DNA of 64,000 nt from CAMYOC01 sp963704875 (GTDB lineage: Bacteria; Pseudomonadota; Gammaproteobacteria; Steroidobacterales; XN24): assembly GCA_963704875.1 (NCBI GenBank), contig CAVPIA010000007.1, positions 62,001 to 126,000 of the forward strand. The letters are read 5' to 3'. Position 1 is the stretch's first letter. Each line of letters begins with the position of its first letter. The notes beneath the pieces were generated by a model. The model was not told the DNA's origin. It did no database searches and saw only the letters and a program-made list of their open reading frames with translations. Both the position numbers and the translations under genes were made by a program. Positions 26,533 through 35,048 of the stretch are shown piece by piece.

Positions 26533-27336
26533 ATGAGCGTCTCCAGCTGTCAGTCTGAAGGCGTCACGACGATCACAATAGAGCGGTCGCGGGTCAGAAA
26601 CGCGGTCAATCCGGAGACTGCCAGGGCGCTGTATAAGGCTTTTGTCGATTTCGAGCAGGACACACACGCCCGGGTCGCAGTCCTTGCCGGCGCTGGCCAC
26701 GCATTCTGCGCAGGCTTTGACCTGAGCCGAATTGCCGCGGGCGGCGACGACATTGATGACTGGCTCGGGCAACTGCATTTCGGCCGGGCCGACGGGCACC
26801 CTCCCCTGGGCCCGATGGGCCCGACGCGCTTGCAACTGTCCAAGCCGGTGATCGCCGCGATCAACGGTGCCGCCGTGGCTGGCGGCATGGAGCTGGCTCT
26901 GTGGTGCGATCTGCGCATTATGGAGAGCAGTGCGTATATGGGTGTTTTCTGCCGGCGCTGGGGCGTTCCGCTGATTGACGGCGGCACGGTTCGTTTGCCG
27001 CGCCTGGTAGGCCAGGCTCGGGCGATGGAGCTGATTCTGAGCGGTCGCAGGATCGGTGCCGACGAGTGCCTGCGCATTGGCTTGTGTGAACAGCTTGTCG
27101 AGGATGGCGCTTCCTTGCCGGCTGCTGTGAAACTGGCGCACCGACTGGCTGCATTCCCGCAAGCGTGTCTTAAAGCGGATCGGGACTCGACCGTTGGTCA
27201 GCAGGGTCTGGAACTTGAACAGGCTCTGCAAAGGGAATTTGAGGGCGGATGGGAGTTGGTCCGGCGCGAAGGGATTGATGGCGCCCGGCGGTTTCTGTCC
27301 GGGCAAGGCCGCCATGGAAGTTTTGATGGTGACTAG
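26533..27336 (+). CDS. Crotonase/enoyl-CoA hydratase family protein
   Basis: A 267-residue crotonase-fold protein. The oxyanion-hole loops are GAGHAFCAGFDLSRI (near residue 60) and INGAAVAGGMELAL (near residue 118). The glutamate of GGMELA is where hydratases have their first catalytic Glu. The second Glu, normally in a PE motif before the GG-T-RLPRLVG block, is absent: the region reads FCRRWGVPLIDGGTVRLP. That pattern is seen in a subgroup of crotonases of unknown reaction, so hydratase activity should not be assumed. It is transcribed away from nqrA and stands alone. The start has a weak ribosome-binding site. Confidence 0.85.
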   Translation: MSVSSCQSEGVTTITIERSRVRNAVNPETARALYKAFVDFEQDTHARVAVLAGAGHAFCAGFDLSRIAAGGDDIDDWLGQLHFGRADGHPPLGPMGPTRLQLSKPVIAAINGAAVAGGMELALWCDLRIMESSAYMGVFCRRWGVPLIDGGTVRLPRLVGQARAMELILSGRRIGADECLRIGLCEQLVEDGASLPAAVKLAHRLAAFPQACLKADRDSTVGQQGLELEQALQREFEGGWELVRREGIDGARRFLSGQGRHGSFDGD

Positions 27337-27425
27337 CGCAGCTGCAATTTCCTGCGGGAACTGCTCTCGGATCCGCTTAGTATGTGCTGGTGCAGCCGGG
27401 AGCTGCACATCGGCTTAGGGAGAGA

Positions 27426-29618
27426 ATGATGCGACTTGTTTGCCTGGGACTATTGCTGACTGTTTTGGCCTCATCCGCGCATGCGGATGAAGGCATGTGG
27501 ACGTTCGAGAATTTTCCCGCGCAAAAGGTGCGCCAGAAGTATGACGCACGCATTGATCAGGCGTGGCTGGAACGCGTGCGCCTGGCTACAGTGCGTCTGG
27601 AGAATGGCTGCACCGGGTCCTTTGTCTCGGATAATGGTCTGATCCTGACCAATCGGCACTGCACTTTTACCTGCCTGAGCGAACATACGGATGCGGAACG
27701 CAACGTCTGGCGTGATGGCCTGGTGGCAAGACATCCCGGCGAGGAGAAGCGCTGTTCAAGCCAGCAGATCTCAGTGCTTATGGCAACCACTGATATCACC
27801 GACGAAGTCGAAAATGCGATTGCCGGGTTGACTGCGCCGCGGGTCGCGACGGAGGAGTCTATCGTCACGACGACAAACGACGATGAGCTAGACCCGGAGC
27901 CCGCCGCTTCGGTCAGTTCAGAGCCGGCAGTGGTCGTTGAAGAAGTCAGCACTGCCGCGATCAATGACGCGCGCAACCAGGCGCTGACGCGGCTGGAGCA
28001 GGCCTGTGAAGCCGAGGCAGACGGCGATCTGTCCTGCGAGGCGGTCTCTCTCTACCATGGTGGCCAGTATTTCCTGTATCAGTACAAACGGTATTCGGAT
28101 GTGCGTCTGGTATTTGCGCCGGAAGTAGGTATCGGGGCGTTTGGCGGCGACCCCGACAACTTCAATTTTCCGCGATGGTGCCTGGACATGGCGTTCTTGC
28201 GCGTCTATGACGCTGACGGACAGCCGGCCACGACACCCGACTATCTGCGCTGGCGCGCCAGTGGCGCTGAGGCGGGGGAACCGGTGTTCATATCCGGTCA
28301 TCCCGGGACCACCCAACGCCAGCTGACCAGCGCGCAACTGGAATACTTGCGTAACGTCGGCCTGCCGGACTGGCTGCTGCGAAATGTCGAATTGCGTGGA
28401 CGATATATCCAGTTCGCCAACGCTGATCCGGAAGCGTTCGACGAGGTTCAGGAATCGTTGACCCGACTCGAGAACGGGATAAAGGTCCGACGCAACGAAT
28501 TGGCTGCCCTGCTCGACGATCGGCTGATGGCACAAAAGCGCGAGCGCGAGTCAGCGCTGCGCAACGCGGTGATGGCCGATCCCGTCCTGGCAGCAGAAAT
28601 CGGGGATCCGTGGGGAGAGATCGATCAGGCGATCACCGCGTATCTGCCCTTCCGCAAGCAGTATCTGTATATCGGAGCCGGCGCCGGATTCAGCGGCAAG
28701 TTGTTCGGCTACGCGCGGACCCTGGTGCGCGCCGCTGGCGAACGGGCCAAACCGAACGAGGAACGCCTGCGCGAGTATCGAGCCACTGCGCTGCCTCGCC
28801 TGGAGCAGTCTCTGCTGGCCCCGGCGCCGATCTATCCGCGTCTGGAGCAGATTCAGTTGTCGTATTCGCTGGACAAGATGCGGGAAGGATTGGGTCCGGA
28901 CGACCCTGCGGTGCAAAAAGTGCTCGGCAACAAGACGCCCGAGCAGCTGGCCCGCGCTCTGGTGGATGGCACCGGTTTGGCCGACCCTGCGCTGCGCAAG
29001 AAGCTTTGGGAGGGTGGTGCCGTCGCAGTCGCGAAATCGGATGACCCGATGATCCGCCTGGCAAGGGCGATGGATCCGCAGGTGAGTGAATTGCGAGAGC
29101 GGTTCGAGGAGATCTACGAGGCGCCGATAAAGCGCGCCTCCGAGAGTATCGCAAAGGCGCGATTTGCGATAGACGGTACCAGTATCTACCCGGACGCCAC
29201 GTTTACGTTGAGACTGAGTTATGGGGCGGTACAGGGTTGGGATCAGCTTGGACAACAGGTGGAACCGTTCACCTATCTCAAGCGCTTGTATGAGCGAAAT
29301 ACAGGTCAGCCACCCTTCGATGTGCCCGAGGACTGGCTAAAACGAAAACGCGACCTGGATATGAACACACGCTTCAATTTTGTCGCCAGCCTGGATGCGA
29401 CCGGGGGCAACTCTGGAAGCCCGGTGATAAACAAGAAAGCAGAGCTGGTCGGATTGTTGTTCGACGGCAATGCTTATTCGATTGCCGGCACATACTGGTA
29501 TGACCCGGAGCTGAATCGGGCGATCTCGGTACACCCGGCGATCATGCTTGAAGCACTGGATAAGGTATACGACGCGGATTATGTGCTGGGAGAACTGAGT
29601 AAAGCGGCGGATCGTTAG
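27426..29618 (+). CDS. Secreted S46-family dipeptidyl peptidase
   Basis: A 730-residue protein of peptidase family S46 (DPP7/DPP11), periplasmic enzymes that release dipeptides from peptide N-termini. A signal peptide (MRLVCLGLLLTV ending AHA) precedes DEGMWTFENFPAQKV, the standard mature start. The catalytic histidine is in NGLILTNRHCTFTCL and the serine in GGNSGSPVINKKAEL near the C-terminus, as in the family. An insert near residues 142-170 is rich in Thr, Glu, Asp and Ser. The ATG at 27426 follows AGGGAGAG; an in-frame upstream start would push the signal peptide inside. P1 specificity cannot be read off. It precedes another peptidase gene on the same strand. Confidence 0.92.
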   Translation: MMRLVCLGLLLTVLASSAHADEGMWTFENFPAQKVRQKYDARIDQAWLERVRLATVRLENGCTGSFVSDNGLILTNRHCTFTCLSEHTDAERNVWRDGLVARHPGEEKRCSSQQISVLMATTDITDEVENAIAGLTAPRVATEESIVTTTNDDELDPEPAASVSSEPAVVVEEVSTAAINDARNQALTRLEQACEAEADGDLSCEAVSLYHGGQYFLYQYKRYSDVRLVFAPEVGIGAFGGDPDNFNFPRWCLDMAFLRVYDADGQPATTPDYLRWRASGAEAGEPVFISGHPGTTQRQLTSAQLEYLRNVGLPDWLLRNVELRGRYIQFANADPEAFDEVQESLTRLENGIKVRRNELAALLDDRLMAQKRERESALRNAVMADPVLAAEIGDPWGEIDQAITAYLPFRKQYLYIGAGAGFSGKLFGYARTLVRAAGERAKPNEERLREYRATALPRLEQSLLAPAPIYPRLEQIQLSYSLDKMREGLGPDDPAVQKVLGNKTPEQLARALVDGTGLADPALRKKLWEGGAVAVAKSDDPMIRLARAMDPQVSELRERFEEIYEAPIKRASESIAKARFAIDGTSIYPDATFTLRLSYGAVQGWDQLGQQVEPFTYLKRLYERNTGQPPFDVPEDWLKRKRDLDMNTRFNFVASLDATGGNSGSPVINKKAELVGLLFDGNAYSIAGTYWYDPELNRAISVHPAIMLEALDKVYDADYVLGELSKAADR

Positions 29619-29686
29619 TTGATCCGCCGATTGGTCCACCAGACCTGCTCGCTTGCGCGACAGTATTCCAGGCGCGGGCTCTAGCG

Positions 29687-31927
29687 ATGACCAGGCGCTG
29701 CGTCCCGGGTCTGGTGACCCTGCTTGCTGTTTGCATGTTCCAGGTCAGCTGCGTGAGCCAGCCAGACAAGCCCGGCCAAAGCCCCGCCCGGAGTTCAATC
29801 CAGAGTTCCAGCCAGAGTTCCAGCCAGAATCTTCCGCCGAGCCACGCAATGAATAGTGACCCGATCAGACCGCCGGTAGCGGCAACGCGTCCTCACGCTC
29901 TGGTCAGTCACGATCAAACGCGGATCGACGAGTATTACTGGTTACGTGATGACTCACGTCAGGATCCCGAGGTGACCGCTTATCTGAATGCCGAAAATGA
30001 CTATGTCAGAGCCGTCATGGCGCCCGCCGCAGCGATACAGACGGGCCTGTTTGAAGAGCTGAAATCGAGGATACCGGCAAGGGAATCAGGTTTTCCCTAC
30101 AGGCTTGGGGACTGGTATTACCTCTGGCGCTTCGACGCTGAGCACGAACACCCGGTGTATCTGCGCCGCCACCTGGCAGAAGATGCGCCAGATCAGGTGA
30201 TCCTGGACGTCGACGAACTGGCCCGTGACCACGAGTTCTACACCGTGACGGGATTGACAGTTTCCACGGACGGGCATCTGCTGGCTTATGGTGAAGATAC
30301 GCTGAGCAGGGAGATCTACACCCTCCGTATCCGCAACCTCAAAACCGGGCGGTGGCTGGATGAGGCGATAGAGAACACCGCTGGCGACTACGCCTGGGCC
30401 AATGACAATCGCACGCTGTTTTATGTCACCGGTGATCCGGTGACCTTGCGCCCCGACAGGATCTATCGCCATCGACTGGGCGATGATCCTGCGAATGACC
30501 AGCTCGTCTATCACGAAACCGATCCCGGCTTCTCGGTGAGCGTGGAGAAGAGTCGCGACGATCGCTGGATCATCCTTGGCGCCAGCGCAACCCTTAGCGA
30601 TGAGTTCTGGCTGATCGATGCAGACGTGCCGGACGAGAAACCGCGCTGCATATTGGCTCGACGTCCCGGCCATGAATACACCGTTGAGGTGCTGGCTGAT
30701 GAGGTCTTTTTTCTCAGCAACTGGGAGGCGCCCAATTTCCGCCTGCTACGAGCGAGTCTGGAATCTGTCCAGCAGACGGATACCTGGGACGAAGTGGTTC
30801 CTGCGCGCGAGGAGGTGCTGCTTGAGGATTTCACTGTGTTCCGCAACTTTGTCGCCCTGAGCGAGCGCAGCGGCGCCTCGCTGAAACTGCGCGTGATTGA
30901 TCGGCGAGACGGCTCTTCCAGACTGATCGAGGCAGACGAGCCGAGCTATACGATGAGTCTGGACGCAAATCTCCTGGTGGACACCGATGTCTTACGCTAC
31001 GAGTACGAGTCCCTGCGGACGCCGGTAACCCTGATAGACGAGGATATGGCAAGCGGCGAGAAGCACATACTCAAGGTTGAACAGGTAGCCGGCGGTTATG
31101 ATCCGCAAGCGTACTTCACTGAGCAGTTGTTGATCCCCGCCAGAGATGGTCGGACCATTCCGGTCTCCCTTCTTTATGCCAAGGGTGTTTCTCCGGACGG
31201 CAGTCACCCCCTGTTCCTGACCGGGTACGGGGCATACGGTCTGTCTTACGATCCTGAGTTCAGCCCGAATCGTCTCAGTTTGCTTGATCGTGGCTTTGTC
31301 TTTGCGATTGCCCATGTCCGCGGCGGCCAGGAATGGGGCCGCGACTGGTACGACCAGGGTCGCGTGCTGGCGAAGAAGAACACCTTCAATGATTTCATCG
31401 ATGTTTCGGAGCACCTGCTGGAGACCGGCTGGTGCCGACAAGGCGGACTTGTCGCCCACGGCGGCAGTGCCGGCGGCTTGCTGATGGGCGTGATCGCAAA
31501 TCAACGACCCCGGCTGTACAGCGTGATCATCGCCGACGTTCCGTTTGTGGACGCGGTCACCAGCATGTCCGACGAGAGCATCCCGCTGGTGACCTCGGAA
31601 TACGATGAATGGGGCGATCCGCGCGACCCACGGCATTACGAATATATGCTGTCCTATTCCCCTTATGACCAGATCACGGAACAGGACTATCCGGACATGC
31701 TGGTGCTCGCCGGCTTCTATGATTCAAGGGTCCAGTACTGGGAACCAGCCAAGTGGGTGGCCCGGCTGCGCGCCCGCAAGACGGATGACAATCTGCTGTT
31801 GTTCCGAACCAATATGGAGGCCGGGCATTTCGACGCAGCAGGTCGTTTTGAGGTGCTGCAGGAGACCGCCCTGAAATACGCGTTTGTCTTCTGGCGTCTG
31901 GGCATCCCGATGGATATAGCGCGATGA
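29687..31927 (+). CDS. S9-family oligopeptidase (prolyl oligopeptidase/OpdB-like)
   Basis: A 746-residue serine peptidase. It has a seven-bladed beta-propeller N-terminal part and an alpha/beta-hydrolase part with Ser in AHGGSAGGLLMG, Asp in GFYDSRVQYWEP and His in MEAGHFDAAGRF. The start of the mature domain, DEYYWLRDDSRQDPEV, and HVRGGQEWGRDWYDQG resemble oligopeptidase B (PtrB), which cuts after basic residues. The N-terminus is a secretion signal ending near VSC. A lipid anchor is possible, but the lipobox is poor (Gln at -3). A Ser/Gln linker made by 12-bp repeats follows. The stop overlaps the next gene by four bases. Confidence 0.9.
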   Translation: MTRRCVPGLVTLLAVCMFQVSCVSQPDKPGQSPARSSIQSSSQSSSQNLPPSHAMNSDPIRPPVAATRPHALVSHDQTRIDEYYWLRDDSRQDPEVTAYLNAENDYVRAVMAPAAAIQTGLFEELKSRIPARESGFPYRLGDWYYLWRFDAEHEHPVYLRRHLAEDAPDQVILDVDELARDHEFYTVTGLTVSTDGHLLAYGEDTLSREIYTLRIRNLKTGRWLDEAIENTAGDYAWANDNRTLFYVTGDPVTLRPDRIYRHRLGDDPANDQLVYHETDPGFSVSVEKSRDDRWIILGASATLSDEFWLIDADVPDEKPRCILARRPGHEYTVEVLADEVFFLSNWEAPNFRLLRASLESVQQTDTWDEVVPAREEVLLEDFTVFRNFVALSERSGASLKLRVIDRRDGSSRLIEADEPSYTMSLDANLLVDTDVLRYEYESLRTPVTLIDEDMASGEKHILKVEQVAGGYDPQAYFTEQLLIPARDGRTIPVSLLYAKGVSPDGSHPLFLTGYGAYGLSYDPEFSPNRLSLLDRGFVFAIAHVRGGQEWGRDWYDQGRVLAKKNTFNDFIDVSEHLLETGWCRQGGLVAHGGSAGGLLMGVIANQRPRLYSVIIADVPFVDAVTSMSDESIPLVTSEYDEWGDPRDPRHYEYMLSYSPYDQITEQDYPDMLVLAGFYDSRVQYWEPAKWVARLRARKTDDNLLLFRTNMEAGHFDAAGRFEVLQETALKYAFVFWRLGIPMDIAR
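29792..29827 (+). repeat. 12-bp tandem repeat coding a Ser/Gln linker
   Basis: Three adjacent copies of a 12-base unit (AGTTCAATCCAG once, then AGTTCCAGCCAG twice) lie in frame near the 5' end of the S9 peptidase gene and code for a Ser-Ser-Ile/Ser-Gln linker after the signal sequence. Such repeats can change copy number by slippage without breaking the frame. Confidence 0.85.
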
Positions 31928-32511
31928 ACGAAATCTGGGCAGTAGCCTCCATCGCCGCTGCCGCTTTTGTGGCCACAAACATGGACAATCTGTTGATGGT
32001 CACCGGTTTGCTTGCGGCTTCGTCGATACGCGGCAGTGTCGTTGTTGGCTATTTACTCAGCGCTGCTGTGGTCATTGCCCTCGCGCTGATAATCGGTCGG
32101 CTGGGAGATTTTGTTGATGCGCGCTATGTCGGCCTGCTGGGGCTGCTCCCTGTGGCGCTGGGACTTAGGGGCCTGATCCTGCTGATCCGCGGGAGCGGCG
32201 AAGTATCGACCCGTGCCGAAGCGGTGACCGGAGTGTGGGCCACCGTCGCCGTCATTCTGCCGATGAGCGGTGACTCCCTCGCCGTCTATGCGCTGTTGCT
32301 GGCTGACACGCGTCCTGCGATGGACGCCGTGATCATCGTCACCTTGTCGCTGTCCGCGCTGGCGATGGTTTCTCTGTCATCCGCGCTGGTTGCCCGACCG
32401 GCATTGCGCGACGCGATCGGTTCGGCAGGGGCATGGATCATGCCACCGCTGATGATCTGCGTCGGGGTCTATGTGCTGCTCGATACCGCCAGCGACCTGT
32501 TGATCGGCTGA
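31924..32511 (+). CDS. CadD-like / LysE-superfamily membrane protein
   Basis: A 195-residue polytopic membrane protein with five or six predicted helices. The N-terminal AAAFVATNMDNLLMVTGLL resembles the CadD cadmium-resistance transporter family within the LysE superfamily, as do the internal VGLLGLLPVALGLRGL and the later PMSGDSLAVYALL (an acidic residue in a helix). CadD-type proteins are thought to bind or export divalent metal or related cations; the ligand here is unknown. The ATG overlaps the S9 peptidase stop as ATGA, so translation is coupled. There is no metal-responsive regulator next to it. Confidence 0.65.
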   Translation: MNEIWAVASIAAAAFVATNMDNLLMVTGLLAASSIRGSVVVGYLLSAAVVIALALIIGRLGDFVDARYVGLLGLLPVALGLRGLILLIRGSGEVSTRAEAVTGVWATVAVILPMSGDSLAVYALLLADTRPAMDAVIIVTLSLSALAMVSLSSALVARPALRDAIGSAGAWIMPPLMICVGVYVLLDTASDLLIG

Positions 32512-32535
32512 ATATCAGTCCGGCAGGCTATTCGG

Positions 32536-32568
32536 ATTCCGCCTCGATGCGCTGCGAGCAGGCGGAAT
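32536..32568. terminator. 9-bp inverted repeat, possible bidirectional terminator
   Basis: ATTCCGCCT (32536-32544) and AGGCGGAAT (32560-32568) are perfect inverted arms around a 15-base loop, between the CadD-like gene and the oppositely oriented tRNA-Lys. It could end both transcripts. Neither side has a T-run, so a Rho-independent terminator is only a weak possibility. Confidence 0.35.
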
Positions 32569-32583
32569 ACACCGGGGAGGATA

Positions 32584-32659
32584 TGGTGGGCCGTGTAGGA
32601 TTCGAACCTACGACCAGCGGATTAAAAGTCCGATGCTCTACCAACTGAGCTAACGGCCC
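32584..32659 (-). tRNA. tRNA-Lys (anticodon TTT)
   Basis: The 76-nt minus-strand sequence folds as a full tRNA: acceptor GGGCCGT/ACGGCCC, D-arm GCTC-AGTTGGTA-GAGC, anticodon loop CTTTTAA (anticodon TTT), five-base variable loop, T-arm GTAGG-TTCGAAT-CCTAC, discriminator A and encoded CCA. The anticodon stem has one mismatch at its outer pair (T27-C43). This tRNA is a substrate of MnmA, whose gene is in this window. Confidence 0.97.
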
Positions 32660-32807
32660 CCGGACGCGAAGTCGGGTATTCTAGCCCAAGTACTGCAATG
32701 CAGGAACCCGCTCAAACGGGAGCGCCGGATTGTTCAGCTGTTTCGTTCCGGGACTGGACAGTTTCTGCTGGCCTGCGCACATCAAATAGCATTGATCGGG
32801 AGTAAAT

Positions 32808-33623
32808 ATGTGTAGATGGATTGCCTACATGGGCCCCGCGATACCGATGAGTCTGCCACTGATCGACGCTAGCCACTCGCTGCTGGCGCAGAGTCAGAAT
32901 TCTACTGAAGGCGCTGAAGCGGTCAACGGCGACGGTTTCGGCGTCGGCTGGTATTCAAGTCACCTGGGAACGCCTGGCGTCTATCGGGACGTGCGACCGG
33001 CATGGAACGACGAGAATTTTCGTTGTCTGACTTCGCATATCAGATCGCATCTGTTCATGGCCCATGTACGGGCTGCGACCGGTACCAACATTCAGCGCAG
33101 CAACTGCCATCCTTTCCGGCATGACAAGTGGTTGTTCCAGCACAACGGCCTGATCCCCGAGTTCCATCGCGTGCGCAGGGACCTGATGATGCGGCTTGAC
33201 GACCAGCTGTTTGCACAGGTCCAGGGCTCGACCGATTCGGAAGTACTGTTCTATCTGGCGCTGAGTCTGGGGCTTGAGCAGGATCCGGGTGAAGCGCTGG
33301 CGCGTACTGTCGGCATAGTCGAAGAACTACTCACCGAGAAACAGATTGCAGGGGAATTCCATTTCACCATTGCCGCCGCCGACGGTGACAGTTTGTACGC
33401 GGTGCGTTATGCCAGCGAAGGCGCCCCACGCAGTCTCTACTACGCGACTGAACTGGAAGTACTGCAACAGCTGGACCCTGGACTAGCCGCGATACCCGAG
33501 GGCAGCATGGTGGTGGTGTCAGAGCCGCTGGGAACCGCAGTCGAGTGGAACAAGGTCCATCCCGGTTCCCTGCTTCGGGCCTCGAGGGATGGTGTCAGCG
33601 TCAGTACATTTGGACCCCGCTAG
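32808..33623 (+). CDS. Class II glutamine amidotransferase
   Basis: A 271-residue N-terminal-nucleophile (Ntn) amidotransferase. The nucleophile Cys2 is exposed by methionine removal in MCRWIAYMGP. NGDGFGVGWYS, HVRAATGTNIQRSNCHPF and FQHNGLIPEFHRVRR complete the glutaminase site. There is no synthase domain, so it resembles YafJ-type stand-alone class II GATases whose acceptor is unknown; DUF-like family, not purF or glmS. The start is well supported by GGGAG six bases before ATG. It is convergent with queC, with an 11-base gap between stops. Confidence 0.88.
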   Translation: MCRWIAYMGPAIPMSLPLIDASHSLLAQSQNSTEGAEAVNGDGFGVGWYSSHLGTPGVYRDVRPAWNDENFRCLTSHIRSHLFMAHVRAATGTNIQRSNCHPFRHDKWLFQHNGLIPEFHRVRRDLMMRLDDQLFAQVQGSTDSEVLFYLALSLGLEQDPGEALARTVGIVEELLTEKQIAGEFHFTIAAADGDSLYAVRYASEGAPRSLYYATELEVLQQLDPGLAAIPEGSMVVVSEPLGTAVEWNKVHPGSLLRASRDGVSVSTFGPR

Positions 33624-33634
33624 TTCAGTAATCA

Positions 33635-34330
33635 TCAGTTGGTCTGATAGCGCGTCGGGTCTTTGAGCTGCGCGGCTTCAAAGCCCGCCCGACGCAAGCG
33701 GCAGGAATCGCAACGACCACAGGCGCGGCCGTCAGCGTCAGCCTGATAGCAGGAGACTGTGCTGGCAAAGTCGACGCCGAGTTCGCTCCCGCTGAGGATA
33801 ATCTCAGCCTTGCTCATGTGGATCAACGGTGTCTCGATCCGCACAGCCTGGCCTTCCACACCCGCCTTGGTGGCCAGCGTTGCCATGCTCTGGTAGGCCT
33901 CAATATAGGCCGGACGGCAGTCCGGATAACCTGAATAATCAACCGCATTGACGCCAATGCATATCGCTTCGGCGCCGATAACTTCGGCCCAGCCAAGCGC
34001 CAGCGACAAGAACACTGTGTTCCGTGCGGGGACATAGGTCACCGGAATACCCTCGCTGGCATGCTCCGGCACGTCAATGCTGTTATCGGTCAGCGCCGAG
34101 CCACCGATACCGGCAAAATCGATACCCATGGTTCGGTGTTCTTTAGCCCCAAGGGCCTGGGCCACGTCCGCGGCTGCTTTGAGTTCGGCCCGATGCCGCT
34201 GACCGTAGTCAAAGCTAAGCGCATAACTCTCCATGCCGCTGGCGACCGTCAACGCCAAAACGGTGGCGGAATCGAGTCCGCCTGAGACAAGTACGACGGC
34301 TCTGCCGCTTCCTGGCATCGGACTATTCAC
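33635..34330 (-). CDS. queC: 7-cyano-7-deazaguanine synthase QueC
   Basis: Converts 7-carboxy-7-deazaguanine to preQ0 using ammonia and ATP, in queuosine biosynthesis. The 231-residue protein has the PP-loop SGGLDSATVLAL near residues 16-27 and SFDYGQRHRAELKAA. The C-terminal zinc-binding cysteines are in TVSCYQADADGRACGRCDSC, spaced as in the family. VPARNTVFLSLALGWAE is also conserved. Its ATG overlaps the queE stop at 34327-34330 (ATGA), so the two consecutive pathway enzymes are co-translated. Confidence 0.97.
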   Translation of the reverse strand: MNSPMPGSGRAVVLVSGGLDSATVLALTVASGMESYALSFDYGQRHRAELKAAADVAQALGAKEHRTMGIDFAGIGGSALTDNSIDVPEHASEGIPVTYVPARNTVFLSLALGWAEVIGAEAICIGVNAVDYSGYPDCRPAYIEAYQSMATLATKAGVEGQAVRIETPLIHMSKAEIILSGSELGVDFASTVSCYQADADGRACGRCDSCRLRRAGFEAAQLKDPTRYQTN

Positions 34331-35001
34331 CTTCCCGGCTGGTCGCCCCAGAGCATCTTGTGCAACTGGAGCTGAAGACGCGCCGGCAGCCGGTCAGCGA
34401 GCAACCAGCCACCGAGTTCAGCAGCGTCCTGCTGCCCCCAACTTGGCGAAAGAAACACATTGCAGCGTGCATCCAGCCGCTCACGTCGTATGACATCGCG
34501 GGCCCATTGGTAGTCCTGAAGATTACAGATGACAAACTTGATTACGTCATCGGATCGCAGACAATCAAGGTTCTGCCACAGATTGCGTTTTTCTTCACCG
34601 GATCCAGGGGTTTTCAAATCCAGTATCCGCTGTGCCCGTGGGTCGAGCATGGAAACGTCAAACGCGCCGCTGGTCTCAATGGAAACCTGCATGCCGGCAT
34701 CACACAAGCGGCTGACCAATAAGGGGCAATTGCGCTGCGCCAGGGGTTCGCCACCGGTAACACAAACATGCCTGACACCATGACGGCTGACGCTGGCAAC
34801 GATGTCATCCAGGCTCATCCAGGCACCGCCATGGAAAGCGTACGCGGTATCGCAATAGACGCAGCGCAATGGACAGCCGGTCAAACGCACAAATACCGTT
34901 GGCCATCCCGCAGTCGTGGCCTCACCCTGCAGCGAGAGGAAGATCTCCGTGATCTTCAGCCGCTCAGTCGCCGCTACCTCGCTGTTCAGGACTTCGGCCA
35001 T
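34327..35001 (-). CDS. queE: 7-carboxy-7-deazaguanine synthase QueE
   Basis: Radical-SAM enzyme that forms 7-carboxy-7-deazaguanine from carboxytetrahydropterin. The 224 residues include the start ITEIFLSLQGEATTAGWP, the [4Fe-4S] motif GCPLRCVYCDTAYAF (CxxxCxxC), and VTGGEPLAQ, the SAM-binding GGEP block. LDLKTPGSGEE lies further on. The C-terminus LQLQLHKMLWG is typical of the proteobacterial form. It follows cpoB at the end of the tol-pal cluster with a 47-base gap, a known arrangement in Pseudomonas-like bacteria, and overlaps queC. Confidence 0.96.
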   Translation of the reverse strand: MAEVLNSEVAATERLKITEIFLSLQGEATTAGWPTVFVRLTGCPLRCVYCDTAYAFHGGAWMSLDDIVASVSRHGVRHVCVTGGEPLAQRNCPLLVSRLCDAGMQVSIETSGAFDVSMLDPRAQRILDLKTPGSGEEKRNLWQNLDCLRSDDVIKFVICNLQDYQWARDVIRRERLDARCNVFLSPSWGQQDAAELGGWLLADRLPARLQLQLHKMLWGDQPGR

Positions 35002-35048
35002 GCTTATCGATATCCGGTCCCGGCAGCAAGCCCGCGCCGGCTGAAAAC

